Assembly (NCBI GenBank): GCA_019279435.1
Contig: JAAALK010000086.1
Location: forward strand, 18,397,913-18,461,912
Reading direction: 5' to 3'
DNA from: Zizania palustris
Lineage: Eukaryota > Streptophyta > Magnoliopsida > Poales > Poaceae
DNA length: 64,000 nucleotides
Part shown: piece by piece, positions 1 to 10,032 of the stretch
How the letters are laid out: the number at the start of each line of letters is the position of its first letter
Numbering within the stretch: the stretch's first letter is position 1
Notes under the pieces: model-generated
What the model was told of the DNA's origin: nothing
The model's input: only the letters and a program-made list of their open reading frames with translations
Databases searched by the model: none
Made by a program: the position numbers and the translations under genes

Positions 1-72
1 CGGCTCGATCGCCCGTCAGACGGAGGCCATTCATTCGCATACATCTGTGATATGTGCCATCGATGCACCTAC

Positions 73-884
73 CTCGAGTGCTCCATCTTGGGGAGGTAGA
101 AGAAGGGGCCGGAGCCGGCGCCCTGACCGGCGCGGAAGGCGGCGTGGTTATGGAAGAAGTAGAGCCCGAAGTCGACGAGGCAGCCGATGGCCGGCTCGCC
201 ATCGATGAGTACGTGCGCCTCCGGGAGGTGCCATCCGCGCGGCCGGACGAAGAGCGTCGCCGGGCTTTCGTTGAGCTTGTACTCCCGGCCGCGCGCCGCG
301 TCGCGGAAGGTGATCGTGCCGGCCACCGCGTCCCGGAGGTTCACCTGCCCGCTCATCAGGTTCTCCCACGTCGGCGACAGCGCGTCCTCGAAGTCAGCCT
401 TAATTGCACCCAACACGCGCACGTCACGTCACGTTTTAAAGCATATAACTTGATCGGGTTGCATCGTCGACGGCGACGTCAATCGAATGCATGGTTCTCG
501 CTTGCTTACCATGAAGACCTTGGCGCCGGAGTTGAGGGCGTTGATGACCATCTTGCGCGGCTGGGCGGGGCCCGTGATCTCGACAGTGCGGTTGGCGATG
601 ACCGGCGGCAGCGGCGAGCATGCCCAGCCGCCCTCGCGGATGGGCCTCGTGGCCGGGTCGAACCGCGGCAGCTCGCCGGCGTCGTAGCGCCGCTGGGCCT
701 CCCGCCGGCGCTCCATGGCGTACCGGACGGCGCTGCGGAACTCCCGCTGCAGCCCGGCCACGAAGACCAGCGCGTCGCGGGTGAGGATGGACGCGAACTC
801 GGGGTCGTACCGGCCGCGGATGTCCACGCCCTCCGGCGTGTCGTAGGACGGCGGCACAGCGGCGGCGCTGGCGGTGGTGGCCAT
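73..884 (-). CDS. MLS: Malate synthase, 5' part (exons 1-2), gene continues off the left edge
   Basis: The product condenses glyoxylate with acetyl-CoA to malate in the glyoxylate cycle, normally in glyoxysomes/peroxisomes of germinating seeds. Two exons are visible: 884-510 (125 codons, start ATG at 884) and 398-73. The intron between them has GT (509-508) and AG (400-399) and is phase 0. Exon 2 ends in phase 2 at a GT (72-71), so a further intron starts before the window edge. The joined peptide carries family landmarks: NRTVEITGP, ADFEDA, TWENLMSGQVNLRDA, PRGWHLPE, DGEPAIGCLVDFGLYFFHN and LPKMEHSR. The N-terminus is short and alanine-rich without a presequence, as expected of a family imported through a C-terminal PTS1 signal, which would lie outside the window. 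Identity as malate synthase is secure; expression and gene completeness cannot be judged. Confidence 0.93.
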
Positions 885-1002
885 CGTGGCGACGAGCCGA
901 CGAGCGTTCGCGTGTGCACTGATGAAGCGTGAGTAGAGAGGGGACTGTGTGTGACTGTGTGCAGCTCGACCTCGGAGTGCATGCTGCCTTCGGTGAGCAT
1001 GT

Positions 1003-1012
1003 CGATATATGT
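1003..1012 (-). promoter_or_regulatory. Possible TATA box of the malate synthase gene
   Basis: On the minus strand the sequence reads ACATATATCG, about 120 bases upstream of the malate synthase ATG at 884. The spacing suits a TATA box with a leader of roughly 90 bases. This is position and motif only; no transcript evidence is available. Confidence 0.35.
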
Positions 1013-1246
1013 AGGCGAGAGGTGGTGTAAAATTTGAAGACTACAATTGATGAAATATATTATTTAATGTTATATTAATATATAAAATTAAAAAATATAT
1101 TATCTACAATATGAAATATCATGATAAAATTAATAAAATAAATTATTTAATGTTATATTTGTCAGTATATTTTTGTATAATCGGTCGTTAAAGAAGTTGT
1201 ATATTGTGAGAGTAGTAAAAGGACAAGATTTTCTCATTTTTTTCTC
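1013..1246. other. AT-rich intergenic segment
   Basis: Mostly A/T-rich sequence with no open frame and no motif I recognise. It separates the malate synthase promoter from the Mutator-like element and ends in the left copy of that element's target duplication (1238-1246). Confidence 0.6.
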
Positions 1247-1508
1247 GGAACAAGTCCATTTTTGACCATCAAACTAAGACCGAAGTTTGCTTTTGGCCAT
1301 TGAACTCCAAAACCAGGAATCTTCGGCCACTGAACTTTATAAACCATGTATAATTGACCACGGAGTCCTGTTTGGAATGGTTTCAGGTGGTTTTGACCGC
1401 CACGTTGGACTCCGTCGCCACATCGCCCGCCACGTCAGCTTGCTGACTCAGCTGCGGCTCACATGTCAGGTCAAGGGCTCTCCTTATCTCTTCGTTAGGT
1501 CACCCGAC
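1247..1508 (+). repeat. Left terminal inverted repeat of the MULE
   Basis: Pairs with 1871-2132. The inner boundary is the word GTCACCCGAC (1499-1508), matched by its complement at 1871-1880; similarity stops there on both sides. Confidence 0.85.
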
Positions 1509-1619
1509 AGCAGCGCTGGCTCATTCGAATCCTACGACGATGGCACTGGCTCATTTGAATCCTACGACGGCGGCGCTAGGATTTGAGGAGGGGGCGGCGG
1601 AAAGGACAGGACGAGAGCC

Positions 1620-1895
1620 ATGGCTAGATCGTCGAGCTCGTCTTCCTCGATGAGTACGCTTGGAAGTTTGGGTGAAGAGTCTCCAATCATGTACATGCAT
1701 GGTCCCCTAGATTACTCGTCGCCGATGATCTTCTATTGCGGGAACAAGGCGATGCGGTGGATTTCTTGGCGCGAAGCGAACCCAGGGCGACGCTACTTCA
1801 CCTACTACCATCGACGCTATGCCACACCGCCCTCTATCTTGCGCGCCAACGATTTAGGGAACGAGATGTCGTCGGGTGACCTAACGAAGAGATAA
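1620..1895 (+). pseudogene. Captured GRF-type zinc-finger-like fragment inside the MULE
   Basis: An open frame of 91 codons starts ATGGCTAGATCG and begins with a serine run. It then reads PLDYSSPMIFYCGNKAMRW and NPGRRYFTYYHRR. The pattern (C)xCGxxAxxW...NPGRR(Y/F)..C is that of the plant GRF zinc finger found in many grass proteins. Here one of the first cysteines and the cysteine after NPGRRYF are missing, so zinc binding is unlikely. The last third of the frame runs into the right TIR, so its C-terminus is transposon sequence. I read it as a transduplicated exon fragment. The GRF assignment is by motif recognition and should be tested by a profile search. Confidence 0.55.
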
Positions 1896-2132
1896 GGAGG
1901 GTCCCTGACCTGACGTGTGGGCCGCAGTTGAGTCAGCAAGACCATGTGGCGGGTAATGTGGCGATAGAGTCCAATGTGGCGGTCAAAACCACCTAAAACC
2001 ATTCAAAACAGGACTTCATGGTCAATTATACACGGTTTGTAAAGTTCAGTGGCCGAAGATTCCTGGTTTTCGAGTTCGATGGCTAAAAACAAACTTCGGT
2101 CTTAATTCGATGGCTAAAAATGGACTTGTTCC
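1871..2132 (-). repeat. Right terminal inverted repeat of the MULE
   Basis: Inverted copy of 1247-1508 and of equal length. Mismatches are mostly single-base, indicating some age. Confidence 0.85.
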
Positions 2133-2141
2133 TTTTTTCTC

Positions 2142-3008
2142 CAAAGAGAACAACAGAGAAAAATGAAGAGTTAATTTAATTTCACACTAGTTTATATTAC
2201 ATCTATTTCTAAATTTAAGTCAATCTACTATTTTCTAGATTTAAATATAGATTAATGATTCTAGACTAATATACATGTTTAGATTGAATGCAAGAGAAAT
2301 ACTACTTACATTCCGAGAATAACAACTTGCTTTAATATCCTTACTATTTTTGAAGCTAGATTTGGCAACTCGTGGAAACTGTTCCAATTTGGCCTAAGAG
2401 ATGTAGCACAGATTGAGTTCTACCAGGCCTCCATGTATAGATCTGAAGTGTTAATGATAAAATAAAATTATTTAAACTTTTATTTGTAGTTTAAAATAAA
2501 AATTGCTAGACTCTCCGTCTATCTAAAATCCATATTTATAAAACATTTCAAAGCTCGATCAGTAAACAAATATTTTAAAGTTTACCTTGCGTGACAACTA
2601 ACAACAAACACACGCAAGCTTAAGTTGCCATCGTGGCATCGACGTGACCTCGGCCGTCGTGGATGAGACGAGTGATGCGGCCGCAGCTTGGAAAACGGCC
2701 GCCTAGCTTGGCGCCGGAGTCTGGTAGACGCGCGTGGCTGTTACGATAAGGCATGCAGGCCTAGCTCGGTCGCGTGCATGCACGGGGCACGTACGTACGT
2801 ACGTACGTACGAGTGAGTAGGCGTGGCTTGCTTCGTTGGCGCACCCAGAGGCGAGTGGCTCCAGCTTCCAACTGCAGATAGGCGATAGCGTTGGCCGCTT
2901 CCGGCGTTTTATCCCTTATCCGCATGCAAGCGCTGGATTTTTAAAACAATATATTTTTATTTTTAAAAATATTTTTTTTTATAATTTTTAAAAATATAAA
3001 ACTAGCCA
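2142..3008. other. Intergenic segment without recognisable gene
   Basis: AT-rich up to about 2600, then a GC-richer stretch (about 2630-2930) with no usable open frame, then an A/T run bordering the LINE. Apart from the tetranucleotide repeat at 2789-2811 I see no element ends or coding signal. Confidence 0.6.
2789..2811. repeat. (ACGT)n microsatellite
   Basis: Nearly six uninterrupted ACGT units, a self-complementary simple repeat. Length polymorphism is expected; no function is implied. Confidence 0.9.
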
Positions 3009-4759
3009 TTGAAGTACCGTGATAAGAAGTCTTCTGATGCTATCCACAAGGATGAGCGGTCCTATGTCTGGAGGCGTGAAGATGGACAGGGAAGCTCTCA
3101 TGGGCATAAGGATTTCAAAGGTCCTATGGATCCAAGTAAGAGGAGATTACTTACTTTAATTATGGTATGTCCGGACATCGGACATCATCAAGCTAATTGT
3201 GTAAATATGACTTCGTGCTTTGCATGTAAACAATCTAGGCATATTTCTTCCAAATGCCCACTTATGGATGTGCATCTGATTGGGAGATCTGCACCTCAGC
3301 TGGAAATGTGTGGTTATGGGGTGCCCAACCAAGCTTTTCATCACATGGAGATAACCATTCCTGAGGCATAAGAGGATAAAGCTATAGTTATTGGGGTTTT
3401 GACGGTTGAATACGGCATTTGTTCAGAATCCAAAATCTTGATTGAGCTGAAAAACCTTTACGATTTATCTTGGGATTAGAGTGTTCTACAGATCGACAAT
3501 GATCAATACTTAATTGAGTTCCCTTCTAAAGAAGGGAGATTGGAATTAGCTAGGCTTAAGTGTTTTGATTTCCAAAAAATCAATACTAGAGTTAATATCA
3601 GAGTGTCTGGAAGTTTGAATGGTTTTGGACCTATTAGAGTTCGGATTCTTTGTAGAGACCCCTGGATGATTGAGGGTCCGTCCGAAATATTTGTGAATTC
3701 GACAGGATACAAGATAAAATGAGTTCCCGAGTTGGACGACATTAAAAATACTAAACCAAAGCCAGATGGTAATAAGACTCAATTAGAGGACCAAAAACTA
3801 GATGAATTGAACAAAAAAGGGGGGTGAGAATGCCTTTGAGCAACATGAGTCATCTAGCTCATCTCTGATTAAGAAAGATGGTACTTCTCAGAACAACTAG
3901 AAAGCTAATGATGAGCTAGGATTGAACTTAGAATCTGATGAGGGCTCTGAATTTGATGAGTTATAAAAATTCCCAGCTCACTATTTTCAAGTTGTTGGGG
4001 AGGAATGTGTGAATGTTGTGGAGCTTGGGGAAAACAAAGGACTATTGTACATAGATGTGCAACCTATTTCAAGCTGCTGTAATCCATAACTTATGAATCA
4101 TGAGGTGCTTTCTGAAACTAGAATTCATTCTCAAGTGGAGGAGTCTTCAGAGGAAGTTAATGATGCCTTGACAATTAACTCCGTGGCTTTAATTTGTTTG
4201 TTTGAAATGAAGAAGTGGAATGAAGTGATCATTCCTTCTACTGAGTTGTCAACTGTGGAAGTTAAGGTTCCGGAGGGAGGTCAGGACAAACAAGGTCAGG
4301 GAAGACCAAGGAAAGTGAAAAGAGAAAAACATTCCTCTGGTAGCATTACATCAGAGTTCTCGTATTAAGAGAGATGGGGTGCCTATCCAGGTCAAGGCGC
4401 AGGTCAAGGCGCAGCTGAGAGATTACTTGAAGGATGATGTCTCAGGTTTGTCCCGTTTTACTATTTTCCAATCAATTTCTAATGATCATTTAGTTTCTCT
4501 CGCTCGTGATGCTAGTGTTAATTTGGGGGGTTCCAATGTTGAAATTGAGCATCATATTGAGTTGCTAAAAGCTAAGGAATTAGCTAATGCTCTCATTTGT
4601 AAGGATAAAATTATTCGCTCTGATACAATTGTTGACCCCATTCACTTTGTAGAACCTGTTGAGATTGCTGAGTGCTCAAAGGAAGAGACTCAGAAAGTCT
4701 TAACTGATAGGGGGTTAGGTGAAACAATTTGTCATGAAGGCCTTGTTCTAGAATGTTAG
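3009..4759 (+). pseudogene. LINE ORF1 remnant with CCHC zinc knuckles
   Basis: Broken frames at 3009-3371, 3540-3722, 4093-4368 and 4379-4759. The first contains two knuckle-like motifs in a row, CPDIGHHQANC and CFACKQSRHISSKC, typical of plant L1 ORF1 nucleic-acid-binding proteins. The later frames are charged and low in recognisable motifs. The reading frame cannot be followed continuously. Confidence 0.65.
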
Positions 4760-4762
4760 AGG

Positions 4763-5446
4763 TTTGGGGAATAGGGGTAGGAGAAATTTGTTGATTAATC
4801 TTGTATGCACACACAAGTTTGATTTCATTTGTCTTTAAGAGACTCTTAGAGAAAGTTTTTCTCCTAGGGAGCTTGATCAGTTTTGTCTTAACAAAAACTT
4901 TTATTGGCTTACTAAACCTGCCATTAGGCACTCTAGGGTCTCTTGCTAGGTGTGAATCTTGATCTGGTGAATGTGATTGATATGTATCAGGGTAAGTTTT
5001 TTATCAGTTTGTCTCTTGAATCCCAAACGTCTGATCTGTGTTGGGATTTGATAAATGTATATGGCTCTGTTGCTGGTGAGGACAAAATGGGGTTCATTAC
5101 TGAGTTGTGTACCAAAATGGTTAAACAAAAAAATGCTTGCATGATATGGGGTGGTTTTAATATGATCAGATTTCCTTCTGAAAAATCAAAAGGGGTTATT
5201 CATTGGAAGTGGCTCAAAGTTTTCAATTATTTCATTAATGAATTTGAGTTGTAGGAATTGGTGAGATCCAGGTGCAAATACACTTGGTCAAACAAACAAA
5301 CCAATCCCACTAGGAAAGCTTTGGACATAATTCTTGTGTCAAGCTCTTGGGATTTGGGTTTTCCCTTGGCTTCAGTGGTGACTCTTCCTATGTTGGGTTC
5401 AGATCATTCTTCTCTACTTGTGGATTTGGACAAAATAACTCAGTAG
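4763..5446 (+). pseudogene. LINE endonuclease-domain remnant
   Basis: Pieces of an apurinic-type endonuclease are recognisable across frames: FDFICL followed by a stop where QET is expected, then INVYGS (about 5050), GGFNMIR (about 5150, family consensus GDFN) and LGSDHSSLLVD (about 5390-5425, the SDHxPL motif). The catalytic aspartate of GDFN is replaced by glycine and several stops interrupt the frame, so it is inactive. Confidence 0.65.
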
Positions 5447-5767
5447 AATCATTATACCTTTAGGTTTGAAAATTCTTGGCTCAGTGTTGTTGGGTTTAAA
5501 GAATGGGTTCAAAACAATTGGTCTGCCAGAAGAAACGAAAATATCTTGAATTTCTAGAAAAGACAAGGTAACTTACTCAGGAAAAAATTCAGGGGGTGGA
5601 GCAACAACTTAAGTTCTGAAAACATTTGAGTGAAAAATGAATTTCTCAGTAGAATTCAAGTTTTAAAGGACAAATCAGAAAGTTTGGATCTTTCAGAGGC
5701 CGAAATGGGAGGAGAGGTATTTGCTTGATAATAAGATTTATGATCTCTTTCAGCAAGAAGCAGATTT

Positions 5768-6860
5768 TTGGCACATGAAAAGTGGCCAAATGTGGCTTCT
5801 CCAGGGGATGCCAATACTGGCTATTTTCATAAAATTGCTAATAGTAGGAAAAAGAAATATGCTATTCTAACTTTAGAAGTTTATGGTTCCATGCTTCAAA
5901 ATCCTGATGAACTTAAGGATCACATCTACAGTTTTTACAAAAATTTGTTTGGATCTGAAAGAAAGTATGATCTTCATTTGTCTCTTGATTTTTGGGTTAA
6001 CAGAAGAAGATTAGATGAGTCGGACAATTCTGAGCTGATTAAACCTTTTACTCTAGAAGAGTTAGATGGAGCTTTCAAGGGTATGAAACAGAACCCAGCT
6101 CCAGGTTCGGATGGTTTTTTAGTCTCTTTCTTTAGAACTTTCTGGTCCTACTTCATGGTTCAATTTAAGGAAATGTTGGATGAATTTCATAGCGATGAGC
6201 TGGATATTGGAAGGTTAAATTTATGGACTATTGTACTTCTTCCAAAAATTAAAGATGCTTGTTCTATCAAGAAATTCTGACCTATTTGTTTGTTAAATGT
6301 CTGCTACAAAATTATTACTAGAGTTCTTACTCTAATACTGACCAAAGTGGTTGACAAATTGATTGATCCCTGTCAGTCAGCCTTCATTCCTGGGAGGAAT
6401 ATTCTAGAGGCGGTGGTTTCTCTCCATGAAGTGCTCCATGAAACAAAAATTAAGAATAAAAAAGGGGTTGTGCTGAAATTAGATTTTGAGAAAGCTTATG
6501 ACAAAATTCAATGGGGGTTCTTGCTTGAGGTACTTGATAGGAAAGGCTTTAATCAGAAGTGGGTCTGATGGATTGAAAAAGTAATTTCAGGTGGCAGAGT
6601 GGCAATCAATATTAATGGAGAAATTGGGGGTTATTTCAGAACTCACAGAAGAGTGAGGCAGGGGGATCCCCTCTCCCCTCTCCTTTTTAACTTGGTTGGG
6701 GATGCTATGGCTGAAATGCTGCTCAGGGCTAAAGAGAGGGTCATATTAATGGTCTGGTTCCTCATCTAGTTAGTGGAGGGATGACACACTTACAGTACGG
6801 GGATGACACTATACTGATGACGGACTTTTCAGAAAAAACTTAATTACTGTCAAGTTTCTA
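5768..6860 (+). pseudogene. LINE reverse transcriptase remnant
   Basis: Frames 5768-6280 and 6290-6568 plus a continuation to about 6840 show the order of a non-LTR reverse transcriptase: APGSDGF, QSAFIPGRNI, LKLDFEKAYDKIQW, RQGDPLSPLLF and LQYGDDTILM (YADD box changed to YGDD). Stops fall between the blocks (after 6280 and 6568) and the frame decays after 6840. Enzyme function is lost. Confidence 0.85.
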
Positions 6861-7060
6861 TGCTCGAGGTTTCAGAAAAGTGAGGTATTCATGCTCGGGG
6901 TTTCAGAATCAGAGGCTCGAAGGGTTGCTGATGCCTTTAATTGTAATCCGGGGGTCTTCCCCATCACATATTTGGCTTTGCCAATCTCTCATTCTAAATC
7001 CATCCATTCGACTTCCAAAAAATAATTTCCAAAGTGGAGAAAAGGCTTTCAACTTGGAAA

Positions 7061-8736
7061 TGTAGGGTTTGCACTGTGGTTTTATCTTTGTGATGAGTGA
7101 TTGACAAGTTTTCCTATTTCATGGTTTGGGTGTGTGTTTGCTCTTTGGGTTCACTGATGAGATCAGTGTGTGTTTTGCATGGAGATTCGTGTTTTGCTTG
7201 TCTCATATTGTGCAGGGTTGAGATGCTAGTAAACTGTCAATGACGGGTGATCGGGGTCAAGCGGGGATCTTGATGCCAGACGATCAAAGGTGCGAGGTGA
7301 AGTTGAGGAAGATCTTAGACGTACACGTGGAGATAGAGCAAGACATGGACAGAGGGATTATCAGGACATTGTGTTGACCAAGTCAGCGAAAAAGAAGGCC
7401 AGTGCAAGTGATAAGGCGGCTTGAGGGATCGAGAGCGGGAGAGACTTGCTGGCAGTTGAGTTCGCGGATTGGTGACATGTGTCAGCGATCTGGAGCGCTT
7501 TGTCAGTTTTGGCTCAAAATAGTCAGATCGAGATCCAAGCGTCCTGAAGCATAGCCGTCGTTGCTATGAAAGCTTCGAATAGGGACAAACTACCTTTAGA
7601 TAGGATTTTACATTTTTAGCCCTCTCGGCATTGAGTCTGTAAAATAGAGTCCGCAGTTAATTAAACTCTAGGGCTAAAATAGCCTTTTTACTTTTTCATG
7701 TAGGCTATAAAAGCCCATGTAGTCCTCTAGGGTTTCTCACCCATTTTTGAATATCACTTTACCATTCCAAAAAGTATGGGTCTCTTTTTCCTTTCTTTTG
7801 TGCACTGTCGGGAGAAGCTTCGCTGTTCTCTCTGTTGTTTTTCCGCCGCCGCATAATGTCCTTCTCAAAAAAACCAAGTCTGGTTTTCTTTGGGAGACCG
7901 GTTTTCTCCGCCGGCCGTACGCCATGAACAATACCCAATTTTTCTTTGGGCTGAACGAGGCATTGCCAGGCGCAGGCGCCTCCGCGTAGCGTCCTGGAAA
8001 TGCACAGTGACATATGGGGAGGCCTTCGGTAGGGCAGGCGTGTTGGGCGGCGCTCACGTGAAGTCAAGGCGTGAGGCTGAATCGGTGCACCAATACGTGA
8101 GCAGGGCGTTGTACGTCGTACTTCAGCGGTGCAAGGAACAAGAGCATTCGACCAAACACATTAAAACGCGTTTCTCTATTTGTGTGGATTTAAATGTTTG
8201 CATGAATATTCTGTGTTAGATTAAAATTACTGCAAGCAGATTTATTTCAAATTGAAATACGCATGTTCATTGATTTATGTGTGTGATCCTAGTGCATATT
8301 AAGTGTTTGTTAAATCGTCTATGAGTATAGTTTATCTCCTGCACTTAATTAAATATATGTGATTAGTGGATGTGTCTTTTGCACTTGATAATATTTTTAT
8401 GCTATGTCGAAATGCGTGTTGATTTGTCGTACAATTTGTGATGATCGTTAATATGCCTTGTGTGTTGTGTGCGGGTGTCTTTTTCAATTAGGATATTGGT
8501 GTGTTTTTGAAGGCTAAATTATTTTCAGTGCTTGTGATCTCTTAGATTGTCACATCATTTAATATTTGACAAGAGAGTGATAGCACTTGCCTTTTTCTGG
8601 AATTTTGTTGTGTTAATTCATTAGCTTCTGCTTGTTTTATTAGAGGCGCGTTGGGTGTTTTAAAAAGACCATCAATTATAAAGAATTTGTTGAGGTGCCT
8701 ATTCAACCCCCTCTAGTTTCTCGTTTCAGTTCGACA
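7061..8736 (+). repeat. Copia-A 5' LTR
   Basis: Starts TGTAGGG at the point where LINE similarity ends and finishes TTCGACA just before the PBS. About 20 bases in, the stretch TTTGTGATGAGTGATTGACA is shared with the corresponding place in the Copia-B LTR, which fixes the left boundary. Length is about 1676 bases against 1957 in Copia-B. Confidence 0.75.
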
Positions 8737-8738
8737 AT

Positions 8739-8753
8739 TGGTATGAGAGCAGG
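8739..8753 (+). other. Copia-A primer binding site
   Basis: TGGTATGAGAGCAGG lies two bases after the LTR. It matches the usual plant PBS complementary to initiator methionine tRNA (TGGTATCAGAGC) with one C-to-G change. Confidence 0.8.
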
Positions 8754-8800
8754 TTAAGATCACCAGTTGACCTTAACCAGTTTTGTGATCCTTTGGCAAC

Positions 8801-9394
8801 ATGGATATAGTCAGTAAAATTCCGTTGTTCGATGAGACAGATTTTGCTTACTGGAAGGTGCGTATGGAGGCTTATCTACAAATCTAAGGAAGTGCAATTT
8901 GGGGGATTGTGGACTCACAATACTTCATCCCTGAGACTCACACTACTCAGGCTAAGAAAGATCAGTATACTACTAACTGCAAAGCTAGAAATATACTGTT
9001 CATTGGCCTGAGTAGAAATGAGTTCGATAGGGTGCAACACCATCAGACTACTAGGGAGATTTGGTCCACACTCACTGTGTTTCATGAGGGCACAACTTAG
9101 ATCAAGGCCAAACGCCAAAGCACTTATAATCAATAGTATCAAATGTTTATGCAGAGCCTTGGTGAATCTATTGATGCCATGTTTGCTAGATTTGATAGCA
9201 TTATGAGCAATTTGCGTTCCACTAGAACTTTGCCTTATTCTGATCATGAACGTGCTATCAAGCTTCTCTATGCCCTTGACCGTGGCATATGAGAAGTAAA
9301 GATTTCTAGCATTGAGGAGTCTGTAAGTTATGACACACTAACTTGCAACGAACTCTTTAGCAAGCTAAAGTAAACTAAAATTGCCAAGGCATCT
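8801..9394 (+). pseudogene. Copia-A gag, N-terminal part
   Basis: From ATG 8801 the frame aligns with the Copia-B Gag N-terminus: IPLFDETDFAYWKVRMEAY, GLSRNEFDRVQH, REIWSTLTVFHEG and AIKLLYALDR. Several in-frame stops interrupt it. Recognisable Gag ends near 9394 (IAKAS), where foreign sequence starts. Confidence 0.85.
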
Positions 9395-10032
9395 CGTCAA
9401 GGACTTGGAAACTTGTTGTAGCAATTGCGTTAGCTACAAACAGGTCTCTATAATGTGGGTGTAGAATATAAAATACAAACCTCGAAGGGTTCTTTTCAGA
9501 GAGATTTTATATTGGTTCGGGCCTCCCCTAAGAGATAATAACCATACGTCCAGTTCATAGTGATTTTGACATAATGTTGCCTTCATGAGCTCTGTCTCTA
9601 TTACAAGGATGATGCTCTGCTTTTATAGGCAAGAAAGTAAAGAAAATGACCCTTTTATCCTCTACATACTATGGGCTTTGTAGGGGTAATAGGGGACAAA
9701 CCTAGGCTACTTTACATGCAGCTTTACAGACGTGGTAGATATACATCATTTTAGGGGCAGGGGCCCCCGGTAAGGCTATTCGTACTATAGTGATACTGAG
9801 ATATTTTGTCTTCTAGGCCGGAGGACTTACCGGAGGGTCTTCGCCAGAGCTCACCGGAGAGGGCTCCGAAGAGGGCTCCGAAGGGGGCTTCGGAGGGGTC
9901 CTCGGAGGGGACCGGAGGTTTGCCGTTGATCTTGTGGTTTCTTGAAGTATCATTCGGAGTGATCTTAAACCGAAGGGGGGTAGGGGCTTGACTACAGGCC
10001 TCATCAGCTTGGCAGACTCTGGGCTCTACACT
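9395..10032. other. Unclassified insert in Copia-A gag
   Basis: This separates two halves of the Copia-A gag together with the following LTR-like block. It has no coding similarity. A possible LTR-like start, TGTGGGTGTAGAATAT, lies near 9456 and the end reads GGGCTCTACA. Around 9820-9930 it is rich in CCGGAGG and CTCCGAAG words. I cannot assign it to a family; a fragment of another LTR is possible. Confidence 0.4.

Larger units (their letters stand above)
1247..2132. mobile_element. Non-autonomous Mutator-like element (Pack-MULE type), 886 bp
   Basis: The element starts GGAACAAGTCC and ends with the reverse complement of that word. The terminal inverted repeats are long, 1247-1508 and 1871-2132, 262 bases each, with scattered mismatches. 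The 9-base word TTTTTTCTC lies directly outside both ends (1238-1246 and 2133-2141). Long TIRs with a 9-bp target duplication are diagnostic of Mutator-like elements. No transposase is encoded; the 362-base centre carries a gene-like fragment (see 1620-1895), so this looks like a gene-capturing MULE. Confidence 0.88.
3009..7060 (+). mobile_element. Degenerate L1-type LINE (non-LTR retrotransposon)
   Basis: In order along the plus strand are a zinc-knuckle ORF1 remnant, an endonuclease-like remnant and a non-LTR reverse transcriptase remnant, all cut by stops and frame changes. The 3' end is missing: coding similarity stops at about 7059 where the Copia-A LTR starts (TGTAGGG, 7061). No poly-A tail or target duplication can be assigned. 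The element is older than Copia-A, which appears to have inserted into it. Confidence 0.85.

Noticed and set aside
54..932. 292-codon plus-strand open frame at the left edge
   Set aside because: It is the complement of the malate synthase exons; the minus strand has the family motifs and proper splice sites.
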